In this document: one piece after another, positions 36,012 through 43,569 of the stretch
How the letters are laid out: each line of letters opens with the position of its first letter
How positions within the stretch are numbered: position 1 is the first letter of the stretch
Source of the DNA: an uncultured Fibrobacter sp.
GTDB taxonomy: Bacteria; Fibrobacterota; Fibrobacteria; Fibrobacterales; Fibrobacteraceae
Assembly (NCBI RefSeq): GCF_947305105.1
Contig: NZ_CAMZCS010000014.1
Coordinates: forward strand, 18,441-82,440
Length of the DNA stretch: 64,000 nt
Direction of reading: 5' to 3'
Position numbers and translations under genes: made by a program
The notes under the pieces: generated by a model
The model's database searches: none
The model's input: the letters and a program-made list of their open reading frames with translations, nothing else
What the model was told of the DNA's origin: nothing

Positions 36012-36743
36012 TTAGTGCGTAATTCTAACCGCCAAACCGACGGTGTGACTGGATTGGGATATTTCTTCTGAGAAATTGGCATAGGAATCATTTTCATCCA
36101 TGAAACCGATGGCGTAATTCAATGTGACGCCAAAACTCCAGCGTCTGCTGAACCACCAATCCTTGCCGACTTCAAAGCGGAAAAAGAAATTTCCGATATC
36201 GGCGCAATCTATTTCGTCTTTATCGATATAATCAAAAGAATGGTCGGTATGGTAAATGTTGTCTATTGCTACACCGGCACTGAGCCCTAGGAATAGGCCA
36301 TAAAGGGAATTATCCATGTCTTGGATTGGGTAGAATTCTACGCCTAAGCCATAAATAAATCTATAGTCTTCATTGTGGCTTTCCGCCTCTTCAAAAGAAA
36401 ACTCATTGAATTTTTCGCCGGTGTTTTTTTGCTCGTCTTCGTAGGAACCTGTCCCGTAGCTAAATCCGCCAGTTGCGTAAATAGATACTAGGTTTGCTAT
36501 GGATATGCCGAGTCGGATTTCGTTGTGTGTTATGAGTCCTGAAAAATTATTCGTTTCCTCGTATGTGTATTTTTCGTATATGTCGGTCGTGGCCTTCGTT
36601 GTAGATGTATAAATGAATCCGAGGGCTTTATTGAAGTAGAAACCTCTATGGGCATGATAATATGGATCGCTGCTGGGGGATGTTTCGTATTGGGCGAACA
36701 CGCAAGATGCGATAAACAGGAGCGAAACGATAATCCTTTTCAT
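36012..36743 (-). CDS. Outer-membrane barrel paralog 2
   Basis: A 243-residue paralog with signal MKRIIVSLLFIASCVFA. It shares YYHAHRGFYFNKALGFIY, LGISIANLVSIYATGGFSYG, GVEFYPIQDMDNSLYGLFL, RFEVGKDWWFSRRWSFGV and SHTVGLAVRITH with its neighbours. The acidic loop after the third segment (DEQKNTGEKFNEFSFEE) differs most between paralogs, which is where surface loops of a barrel would vary. It lies 23 nt upstream of paralog 1. Confidence 0.87.
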   Translation of the reverse strand: MKRIIVSLLFIASCVFAQYETSPSSDPYYHAHRGFYFNKALGFIYTSTTKATTDIYEKYTYEETNNFSGLITHNEIRLGISIANLVSIYATGGFSYGTGSYEDEQKNTGEKFNEFSFEEAESHNEDYRFIYGLGVEFYPIQDMDNSLYGLFLGLSAGVAIDNIYHTDHSFDYIDKDEIDCADIGNFFFRFEVGKDWWFSRRWSFGVTLNYAIGFMDENDSYANFSEEISQSSHTVGLAVRITH

Positions 36744-36815
36744 TTTAAGGCTTTTCCCTTTGCTGGGCTAGATGCGTATGGAATATGTTAAAATGACAAA
36801 ATGCCTGTTGCTAAT

Positions 36816-37526
36816 TTAGTGCGATAGCCGGAGCGTCAGGCCGATTGCGTGATTCTTGTAGGTATCCCTTTCGTTGTCGTATTCACTTGTTGCATCGCCG
36901 GCTGTATAATTCAACGCGACTCCGTAACTCCAGCGTCTGCTGAACCACCAATCCTTGCCGACTTCAAATCGTGCGAAATAGTAGACGAAATCATGATGGT
37001 CTAAAGCCATGTCGATTGAAAGGCCGATGGTGAGCCCGATGAAAATGCCATAGACTGGATTCAACTTGTCTCGGATGGGATAAAATTCTGCACCGCCTCC
37101 AAAAAGGAATTTCAACAGTCTTTCATCACAATCGATTTTTTCGTTAAGGGTGGTGTCTTCGGCATAATCGGAGACATATTCATAATGTCCGCTTCCAGTG
37201 CCGACGCCTAGAGCTCCATATATGGATATTAAGTTAGCGATTGAAGCTCCGAGTCGAATTTCCTCGTAAGGGAGCAGATAACCGTTAATCTTTGAGTCTT
37301 CCATGTTCTTGCTTGTGGTAAAACCGTAATGGTGACGAAGGTAGGTATAGGCAATCGATAAACCATTCGAAAAATAGAACCCCCTGTGTTGGTGATAGTA
37401 CAAATCAGGTTGCTCGATCAAGTAAGACGATGCGGGGAGGGCTTGATAATTTTGAGCCTGTCCAATTTGATTTTGTGCGAAGATGCTGGCTGCAATCAGC
37501 AGTATTGTTGTAATTGTTTTTTTCAT
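36816..37526 (-). CDS. Outer-membrane barrel paralog 3
   Basis: I chose ATG 37526 (236 residues): MKKTITTILLIAASIFA is the signal, and the open frame upstream overlaps paralog 4 without looking like protein. The common segments are YYHQHRGFYFSNGLSIAYT, LGASIANLISIYGALGVGTG, GGGAEFYPIRDKLNPVYGIF, RFEVGKDWWFSRRWSYGVAL and NHAIGLTLRLSH. AGGG lies a few bases upstream. The ~70-nt gap to paralog 2 is the widest in the set. Confidence 0.86.
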   Translation of the reverse strand: MKKTITTILLIAASIFAQNQIGQAQNYQALPASSYLIEQPDLYYHQHRGFYFSNGLSIAYTYLRHHYGFTTSKNMEDSKINGYLLPYEEIRLGASIANLISIYGALGVGTGSGHYEYVSDYAEDTTLNEKIDCDERLLKFLFGGGAEFYPIRDKLNPVYGIFIGLTIGLSIDMALDHHDFVYYFARFEVGKDWWFSRRWSYGVALNYTAGDATSEYDNERDTYKNHAIGLTLRLSH

Positions 37527-37549
37527 GAGGAACCCTGACAATGAAATGT

Positions 37550-38278
37550 TTAGTGTGCAATCCTGAACGCCAGGCCGAACGTGTTGCTTGAAATGGTCTC
37601 TACGTTCGTCTGGCCTTCGTATTGCCCGACATCTGATTCTGAATCTCCGAGGGTATAGCTGATTGCAACGCCGATGCACCAGCTCCTGCTAATCCACCAC
37701 TCCTTACCGACCTCCAGTCGTATAAGGGCGTTGATCAGGGTTGTTGTTTTTGTCTTTTCATCGTCTTCTTTTTCGAGATGGGTGATTTTGTCAAACATCA
37801 TGCCCAGGGAAGGTCCGAAGAAAAGCCCGGAGAATATACTATTGTCGTCCCTGATGGGGTAAAATTCTCCGCCTATACCAAAAGCGTACCGTGTGTCCGA
37901 ACTTGCATTGTCTTCGAAGTATTTGTTTTCATAATCTTTATCGGAATTGCTTTCGGGATCTTTGACGGAATATTTGGTTTCTTCGCTGTATGAGCCCGAC
38001 GCATAGCCCACTCCAAGGAGGGCGTAAATAGAGGCGAAGTTCGCAATGGATATGCCAATCCGCGATTCGCTGTAAAAAAGTGGGCCGGAAAAAAGAAGTA
38101 TTTCTTTTTCGGAACCGAAGGATCTGTTATACTTGGTTGTCTGGTCAATAGAGGTGTAAGCAAACGCAAGGTTTTGCGAAAAATAAAAGCCCCTGTGTTC
38201 TCCTGGATATGTCGCTGCACTGATTTGCGTAGATGCGCAGAGTGCTGCTAAGAGTATCGCAGAAAAGACTTTTTTCAT
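37550..38278 (-). CDS. Outer-membrane barrel paralog 4
   Basis: I chose ATG 38278 (242 residues): signal MKKVFSAILLAALCASTQISA, with AAGGAAAT 6 nt upstream. The common segments are EHRGFYFSQNLAFAYTS, IGISIANFASIYALLGVGYA, GIGGEFYPIRDDNSIFSGLF, RLEVGKEWWISRSWCIGVAI and SNTFGLAFRIAH. Its upstream region (38279-38340) is duplicated at 39220-39290 in front of a relic that begins with nearly the same signal sequence (MKKFFSTMLLA). Confidence 0.87.
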   Translation of the reverse strand: MKKVFSAILLAALCASTQISAATYPGEHRGFYFSQNLAFAYTSIDQTTKYNRSFGSEKEILLFSGPLFYSESRIGISIANFASIYALLGVGYASGSYSEETKYSVKDPESNSDKDYENKYFEDNASSDTRYAFGIGGEFYPIRDDNSIFSGLFFGPSLGMMFDKITHLEKEDDEKTKTTTLINALIRLEVGKEWWISRSWCIGVAISYTLGDSESDVGQYEGQTNVETISSNTFGLAFRIAH

Positions 38279-38340
38279 TTGTATTTCCTTCTTGGAACCG
38301 GAATGCGGATAAAATATATATATAAATGATAAATAGCGTA
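38279..38340 (-). repeat. Duplicated upstream (promoter) region, copy 1
   Basis: The stretch TGTATTTCCTTCTTGG...GCGGATAAAATATATA...AGCGTATCAA recurs at 39220-39290 with a few mismatches. In minus orientation it contains the Shine-Dalgarno AAGAAGGAAATAC and an AT-rich TATATATTTTA that could be a -10 region. Confidence 0.8.
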
Positions 38341-38385
38341 TCAATAAAAAAGAAATGAGACGCCCTCTACGGCTTCAATCGGTTC

Positions 38386-39147
38386 CTAGTGCGCAATCCG
38401 GATGGCTAGGCCGAAGGTGTGGCTTGTTGTGGTTTGCTCCTCTTTTCTGGAACCGCTGTAATCGTTGTTAGGGGATTCCGTGTGCATAAATCCGCCGAAG
38501 GTGTAGTTGAACGATGCACCAACTCTCCAGCGCGTGCAGAACCACCAGTCGTAACCGGCTTCAACTCGGCCAAAGAAGTTGTGGAAGGTCTCGTCGGAGT
38601 TCTGGAAGTGATATTCGGAGGTGATTTCCGCCGCTTCAAAAGCAAAGCCCCCGCAAAGTCCGAAAAATAGGCCGTAAAGCAGGCTTTCCTTGTCTTGAAG
38701 CGGGTAAAAATCGGCCCCTAGGCCGAGAAGCATTCTCATGGTTGTTGCGGATGCTTCCTCCGTCCTTTCATAATCGTCTTCTTTATTGCGATACGTGTCT
38801 TCAATGTCGCCTGTACCGAGGCCGAATGCAAAAGTTCCGTAAATACCGGCAACGTTGAGGTAGTAAGCGCCAAGCCTGGCTTCGATAAGGGGAGGTATCC
38901 AACCTTTGAATGAAATATCGTCGGTCCCTTCGTCTCCCCAGTTCTCTCTTTCGTAATGCTTGCTTAAGGATTCATAGGCGAAGGTGAATACGGTCGCGAA
39001 ATATATTCCGTCGTGTGCGTGATAGTAGTAGTCCGTTTTGTCGACGGTACTTTTTGTCTCGTTGCCGGTTTGATCAAGTTGTGCAAAAGTGAACGATGCA
39101 AATAAAAGCGTTGCCGCTATGATTCTGGTGTAGATAGATTTTTTCAT
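38386..39147 (-). CDS. Outer-membrane barrel paralog 5
   Basis: The 253-residue paralog is the most diverged of the five. The signal is MKKSIYTRIIAATLLFASFTFA. It has YYHAHDGIYFATVFTFAYE, LGAYYLNVAGIYGTFAFGLG, GLGADFYPLQDKESLLYGLF, RVEAGYDWWFCTRWRVGASF and SHTFGLAIRIAH. Its start lies 7 nt beyond the stop of a deleted relic, and it has only a weak Shine-Dalgarno site, so it may be translated by read-on from a message that starts at the duplicated upstream region 39220-39290. Confidence 0.87.
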   Translation of the reverse strand: MKKSIYTRIIAATLLFASFTFAQLDQTGNETKSTVDKTDYYYHAHDGIYFATVFTFAYESLSKHYERENWGDEGTDDISFKGWIPPLIEARLGAYYLNVAGIYGTFAFGLGTGDIEDTYRNKEDDYERTEEASATTMRMLLGLGADFYPLQDKESLLYGLFFGLCGGFAFEAAEITSEYHFQNSDETFHNFFGRVEAGYDWWFCTRWRVGASFNYTFGGFMHTESPNNDYSGSRKEEQTTTSHTFGLAIRIAH

Positions 39148-39154
39148 ATTCTTG

Positions 39155-39219
39155 TTAGTGTGCGATCCTGAACGTTATGCCGAAATTGCCAACAGCATCG
39201 TAGAAAAGAATTTTTTCAT
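39155..39219 (-). pseudogene. Relic of a sixth barrel paralog (both ends kept, middle deleted)
   Basis: In 65 nt the minus strand has ATGAAAAAATTCTTTTCTAC (start of MKKFFSTMLLA, like paralog 4's MKKVFSAILLA) joined to sequence that, in another frame, encodes FGITFRIAH-stop, the C-terminus of this family. About 650 bp of middle are missing and the frame is shifted. The intact Shine-Dalgarno and promoter-like region lie upstream. Confidence 0.75.
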
Positions 39220-39290
39220 CTGTATTTCCTTCTTGGATCAGGATTGCGGATAAAATATATATAAATGGTAAAAAGCGTATCAACTAATAG
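39220..39290 (-). repeat. Duplicated upstream (promoter) region, copy 2
   Basis: Near-identical to 38279-38340, including the Shine-Dalgarno and the TAAAATATATATA segment. It now drives, if anything, the relic and paralog 5. Confidence 0.8.
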
Positions 39291-39307
39291 CGTTTATTAT
39301 AAAAAGA

Positions 39308-39317
39308 GGGGGGGGGG
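39308..39317 (+). repeat. Homopolymeric G tract upstream of a FISUMP gene
   Basis: About ten consecutive G, flanked by AAAAAGA and CTTTTTG, lie 52 nt before the ATG of collagen-like FISUMP lipoprotein 2. The position is within the probable promoter or leader, where slippage could alter expression. Confidence 0.7.
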
Positions 39318-39369
39318 CTTTTTGAGCTTTTTTTATTATTTTTTGCTTAAATCTTCTTAAAGAGGAAAT

Positions 39370-40701
39370 ATGTCGAATTTATTCTCAGAACAGTCTCCCT
39401 GGCGCAATCGGAGCGTTGCGATAGGGTCCATTTTGTTTACCGCGTCAATGTTTGCCGCCTGTGGCGACGAAGTCACCAAAGTGTCCGAGGTTACCCAGGT
39501 AGTCGGGATGCAGGTGGTGGAAGGAGGCGAAGCCTTGCCCAAGTGCACCGCAGACAACGAGGGGGCGATGGTGTATTCCGTGGATTCTGCGGCTGCTTAC
39601 ACTTGTTTCGGCGGGGCCTGGACCTCGAACAAGGGCAAGGACGGAAAAGATGGCGCCGATGGAAAGAATGGAAAAGATGGGAAGAATGGTGCAAATGGAG
39701 CGACTGGCGCAGCCGGTTCGGCTGGGACTGATGGCGATGACGGTTCCTATTGCACGGCGAAGGCCCTGAAAAACGGCAACGGCTACAAGATTGTATGCGG
39801 TGGCGATTCCGTCGGCGTTGTGCTGAATGGGCAGGACGGTGCCAAGGGTGACTCGGGTGTAAAAGGTGATTCCGGTGCGACGGGCAATAACGGCCTTTCC
39901 GCTTATGAAATCGCCAAAGCTGGCGGCTACGAGGGATCCGAAGAAGAATGGATTGCTTCGCTGAAAGGAGACACGGGTGCCAAGGGCGACTCGGGCGTGG
40001 CTGGTTCCGGTTGCTCAGTCAAAGAAGACTCTGTCGGAATAGAGATTACTTGTTCCGGCAAGTCGTTCACGCTGAACCACGGAGCCGATGGCAAGGATGG
40101 AAAAAGTTTAGCGGATCGCTGGATGGTGGATCACCGCGACAACCAACTCTACAAGGTAGTGACCATCGGCGATCAGACCTGGATGGCGGAGAACCTGAAC
40201 TATAAAACTGAAAATAGCTGGTGTGGTGGCGGAAACGGTGAGAACGAAGGTGATTGCACCAAGTACGGTCGTCTCTACACTTGGGCTGCTGCAGTTGGCA
40301 AGTCCGAAGATGAATGCGGTTACGCCAAAATTTGTAGGCTTTCCGGCAAGGTGCGTGGCGTGTGTCCTGAAGGATGGCACTTGCCCGATACCACGGAATG
40401 GAACAAGCTGTTTACCGCAGTGGGCGGGAATAGCACTGCAGGCAAGAAGCTCAAGTCGCTGACTGGCTGGGTTGATAATGGCAACGGTACGGACGCCTAC
40501 GGTTTCTCTGCGCTCCCTGCTGGCGTAAAGTACTACAATGGCGACTTCAGCGGTGCTGGCGACATCGCTAACTTCTGGAGTGCCACTGAGTACGGTAGCG
40601 TCGGCGGCGACAAGATGGGTCTGGGCTACAGCAGTGAGCGTGCGGACTTGAACGTCCGCGGTAAGAACGACGCATTCTCGGTTCGTTGCCTCAAGGACTA
40701 G
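39370..40701 (+). CDS. Collagen-like FISUMP lipoprotein 2
   Basis: The 443-residue paralog has signal MSNLFSEQSPWRNRSVAIGS, lipobox FAAC, the GDEVTKVSEVTQVVGMQVV stretch, one C-EG-Y-C-W module (KCTADNEGAMVY...YTCFGGAW), a Gly-X-Y stalk (KGKDGKDGADGKNGKDGKNG), a CTAKALKNGNGYKIVCGGDS insert with two Cys, and the SAYEIAKAGGYEGSEEEW segment. The FISUMP domain from about residue 250 has IGDQTWMAENLNY and CPEGWHLPDTTEW. AGAGG lies 4-5 nt upstream. A 146-nt block (39859-40004) is identical to the next gene. Confidence 0.93.
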   Translation: MSNLFSEQSPWRNRSVAIGSILFTASMFAACGDEVTKVSEVTQVVGMQVVEGGEALPKCTADNEGAMVYSVDSAAAYTCFGGAWTSNKGKDGKDGADGKNGKDGKNGANGATGAAGSAGTDGDDGSYCTAKALKNGNGYKIVCGGDSVGVVLNGQDGAKGDSGVKGDSGATGNNGLSAYEIAKAGGYEGSEEEWIASLKGDTGAKGDSGVAGSGCSVKEDSVGIEITCSGKSFTLNHGADGKDGKSLADRWMVDHRDNQLYKVVTIGDQTWMAENLNYKTENSWCGGGNGENEGDCTKYGRLYTWAAAVGKSEDECGYAKICRLSGKVRGVCPEGWHLPDTTEWNKLFTAVGGNSTAGKKLKSLTGWVDNGNGTDAYGFSALPAGVKYYNGDFSGAGDIANFWSATEYGSVGGDKMGLGYSSERADLNVRGKNDAFSVRCLKD

Positions 40702-40752
40702 CTTTTAGCCTCACTCCACATTGTTTTTGAAAATTTTTTAAAAAGAGGAAAT

Positions 40753-42087
40753 ATGTTGAATTTATTTTCCAAACAGTCACCCTGGGGTTGGCGAATCGCC
40801 GCGATCGGGTCCGTTTTGTTTATCTCGGCAATGTTTGCCGCCTGTGGCGACGAAGTCTCCAAAGTGACCGAGGTCTCCCAGGCCGCCGGGGTGCAGGTGG
40901 TGGATGCAGGCAAAGCCTTGCCCAGCTGCACCGCAGACAACGAGGGTGTGATGGTGTATTCCGTGGATTCTGCTGCGACTTACACTTGTATCGGCACGAC
41001 TTGGACCTCGATGAAGGGCAAGGACGGAAAAGATGGCGCCGATGGAAAGAATGGAAAAGATGGGAAGAATGGTGCAAATGGAGCGGCTGGCGCAGCCGGT
41101 TCGGCTGGGGCTGATGGCGATGACGGTTCCTCCTGCACAGTGAAGGCCCTGAAAAATGGCAACGGCTACAAGATTGTATGCGGCGGCGATTCCGTCGGCG
41201 TGGTGCTGAATGGGCAGAACGGCGCCAAGGGCGACTCGGGCGTAAAAGGTGATTCCGGTGCGACGGGCAATAACGGCCTTTCCGCTTATGAAATCGCCAA
41301 AGCTGGCGGCTACGAGGGATCCGAAGAAGAATGGATTGCTTCGCTGAAAGGAGACACGGGTGCCAAGGGCGACTCGGGCGTGGCTGGCACCAGTTGCACT
41401 GCTGAAGAAGTTTCTGACGGTGTAAAGATTACCTGTCCCGACGGCAATTCGTTCACGCTGCGTAACGGAACTGACGGTAAAGATGGAAACGACGGTTATA
41501 TAGACGGCTGGATTTTGGATTATCGTGACAAGCATCTATACAGGACAGTGACCATCGGCGATCAGACCTGGATGGCCGAAAACCTGAACTACGAAGTTGA
41601 AACAGGTAGCTACTGCTACAATGATAGTGCCAAGTATTGCGAAAAGTACGGTCGTCTCTACACTTGGACTGTTGCAGTTGGCAAGTCCGAAGATGAATGC
41701 GGTTACGACAAAACTTGCGGGCTTTCCGGCAAGGTGCGTGGCGTGTGCCCTGAAGGCTGGCACTTGCCTGATACCACGGAATGGAACAAGCTGTTTACCG
41801 CAGTGGGCGGGGATAGCACTGCAGGCAAGAAGCTCAAGTCGCAGTCTGGCTGGAGCTGGAATGATGACGATGGTACAAGTGGCAACGGTACGGACGCCTA
41901 CGGTTTCTCTGCGTTCCCTGCTGGCAGCAACTTCGACGCTTGGGGTGACGGCACTTCCTTCTGGAGTGCCACTGAGCGCAATAGCTACGTCGCCTACGGC
42001 ATGGGGCTGTTCTACGAAACTGAGTATGCGTACTTGGTCTACTGCGATAAGGACGTCGCATTCTCGGTTCGTTGCCTCAAGGATTAG
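40753..42087 (+). CDS. Collagen-like FISUMP lipoprotein 3
   Basis: The 444-residue paralog begins MLNLFSKQSPWGWRIAAIGS with lipobox FAAC. The domain order is the same as in paralog 2: Cys module, Gly-X-Y stalk (NGAAGAAGSAGADGDDG), Cys insert CTVKALKNGNGYKIVCGGDS, SAYEIAKAGGYEGSEEEW, second Gly-X-Y run, then FISUMP (IGDQTWMAENLNY, CPEGWHLPDTTEW) and end FSVRCLKD. The 51-nt gap from the previous stop contains AAATTTTTTAAAAAGAGGAA, shared with the next gap, so the three genes were made by tandem duplication including the leader. Confidence 0.93.
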   Translation: MLNLFSKQSPWGWRIAAIGSVLFISAMFAACGDEVSKVTEVSQAAGVQVVDAGKALPSCTADNEGVMVYSVDSAATYTCIGTTWTSMKGKDGKDGADGKNGKDGKNGANGAAGAAGSAGADGDDGSSCTVKALKNGNGYKIVCGGDSVGVVLNGQNGAKGDSGVKGDSGATGNNGLSAYEIAKAGGYEGSEEEWIASLKGDTGAKGDSGVAGTSCTAEEVSDGVKITCPDGNSFTLRNGTDGKDGNDGYIDGWILDYRDKHLYRTVTIGDQTWMAENLNYEVETGSYCYNDSAKYCEKYGRLYTWTVAVGKSEDECGYDKTCGLSGKVRGVCPEGWHLPDTTEWNKLFTAVGGDSTAGKKLKSQSGWSWNDDDGTSGNGTDAYGFSAFPAGSNFDAWGDGTSFWSATERNSYVAYGMGLFYETEYAYLVYCDKDVAFSVRCLKD

Positions 42088-42136
42088 ACTTGGCCTCAAT
42101 CCACATTGTTATGAAAATTTTTTAAAAAGAGGAAAT

Positions 42137-43477
42137 ATGTCGAATTTATTCTCCAAACAGTCACCCTGGGGCCGGCGGAGCGCCGCGATCGGGTCCATTT
42201 TGTTTGTCTCGGCAATGTTTGCCGCCTGTGGTGACGAAGTTACCGAAGTGACCAAGGTAACCCAGGTGGTCGGGATGCAGATGGTGGAAGAAGGCGATGC
42301 CTTGCCCGAGTGTACCGCAGACAGCGAAGGGGCGATGGCCTATTCCGTGGATTCTGCGGAGGCTTACACTTGTATCGGCGGGACATGGACCCCGATAAAG
42401 GGTAAAGACGGGAAAGATGGCGCCGATGGAAAGAATGGAAAAGATGGGAAGAATGGTGCAAATGGAGCGGCTGGCGCAGCCGGTTTGGCTGGGGCTGATG
42501 GCAAAGACGGTTCCTCTTGCACGGTGAAGGCCCTGAAAGACGGCAACGGCTACAAGATTGTGTGCGGCGGCGATTCAGTCGGCGTGGTGCTGAATGGGGA
42601 AGACGGGCAGGACGGTGCCAAGGGCGACTCGGGCGCAAAAGGTGATTCCGGTGCGACGGGTAAAGACGGTCTTTCCGCTTACGAAATCGCCAAAGCTGGC
42701 GGCTACAAGGGGTCCGAAGAAGAATGGATTGCTTCGCTGAAAGGAAACACGGGCGCCAAGGGAGACACGGGCAAGGCTGGTACCAGTTGCTCTGCCGTAG
42801 AAGTCTCTGACGGAGTAGAGATTACCTGTACCGACGGCAAGTCGGTTAAGCTGCGCAACGGAGCCGATGGTAAAGATGAGTTCGGCTGGATGTTGGACTC
42901 CCGTGACAGGCAGTTCTACAGGATAGTGACCATCGGCAAACAGATCTGGATGGCGGAGAACCTGAACTACGCCCCTGTGTTTAGCTGGTGTGGTGGCGGA
43001 AGCGGTGAGAACGAAGGTGACTGCTCCAAGTACGGTCGTATTTATGAATGGGCGAGAGCGATTGACAAGCCTGAGAAATGCGCCATTGGCAAGACCTGCG
43101 TCCTTTCCGGCAGGGTACGAGGTTTGTGTCCTGAAGGATGGCATTTGCCGGATTCTGCGGAAGTTGAAGAGTTGTTTACCGCAGTGGGCGGAGAAAGCGT
43201 TGCTGGCAAGATGCTCAAGGCGCAGACTGGCTGGAATCGTAAATACGGCGACGGTGACGCCAACGGTACGGATGCCTATGGTTTCTCTGCGCTCCCTGCT
43301 GGCACGATGGCCGACGGCCATTTCGCTCATGGTGGTTACTATACTGAATTTTGGACTATCACTCAGTACGATACCTACCACGCCTACAGCATGGGTTTTT
43401 TGGGCGACGAGGATAGTGCGAGCTTGGGTATCTTTGGCAAGGACAGGGCAATCTCTGTCCGTTGCCTCAAGGATTAA
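42137..43477 (+). CDS. Collagen-like FISUMP lipoprotein 4
   Basis: I chose ATG 42137 (446 residues) because MSNLFSKQSPWGRRSAAIGS matches the paralogs; the open frame runs ~540 nt further upstream only by chance inside the previous gene. The same order of modules follows (lipobox FAAC; ECTADSEGAMAY...YTCIGGTW; Gly-X-Y; CTVKALKDGNGYKIVCGGDS; SAYEIAKAGGYKGSEEEW). The FISUMP domain has diverged more (IGKQIWMAENLNY, CPEGWHLPDSAEV, FWTITQYDTYHAYS), which suggests a different binding face. Confidence 0.93.
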   Translation: MSNLFSKQSPWGRRSAAIGSILFVSAMFAACGDEVTEVTKVTQVVGMQMVEEGDALPECTADSEGAMAYSVDSAEAYTCIGGTWTPIKGKDGKDGADGKNGKDGKNGANGAAGAAGLAGADGKDGSSCTVKALKDGNGYKIVCGGDSVGVVLNGEDGQDGAKGDSGAKGDSGATGKDGLSAYEIAKAGGYKGSEEEWIASLKGNTGAKGDTGKAGTSCSAVEVSDGVEITCTDGKSVKLRNGADGKDEFGWMLDSRDRQFYRIVTIGKQIWMAENLNYAPVFSWCGGGSGENEGDCSKYGRIYEWARAIDKPEKCAIGKTCVLSGRVRGLCPEGWHLPDSAEVEELFTAVGGESVAGKMLKAQTGWNRKYGDGDANGTDAYGFSALPAGTMADGHFAHGGYYTEFWTITQYDTYHAYSMGFLGDEDSASLGIFGKDRAISVRCLKD

Positions 43478-43481
43478 CAAG

Positions 43482-43547
43482 CCGAGTGAAGTGGTCGCCA
43501 AGTTTACTTGAGCGACCATTTCCGAGGCGCAGAATCTGCGCTACGCA
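43482..43547 (+). repeat. Inserted palindromic segment after FISUMP lipoprotein 4
   Basis: Compared with the homologous junction at 35161-35170, about 70 nt are extra here. They contain TGGTCGCCAAGT/ACTTGAGCGACCA (near-perfect 11-bp stem), GCGCAGA-A-TCTGCGC and GCGCTAC-GCA-GTAGCGC, the last two sharing GCGC so they are alternative folds. Confidence 0.65.
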
Positions 43548-43569
43548 GTAGCGCCAGGATTAGTTTTTT

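Noticed and set aside
41597..43477. A 626-residue version of FISUMP lipoprotein 4
   Set aside because: The first ~180 codons are in another frame of the preceding paralog; the conserved signal start is ATG 42137.
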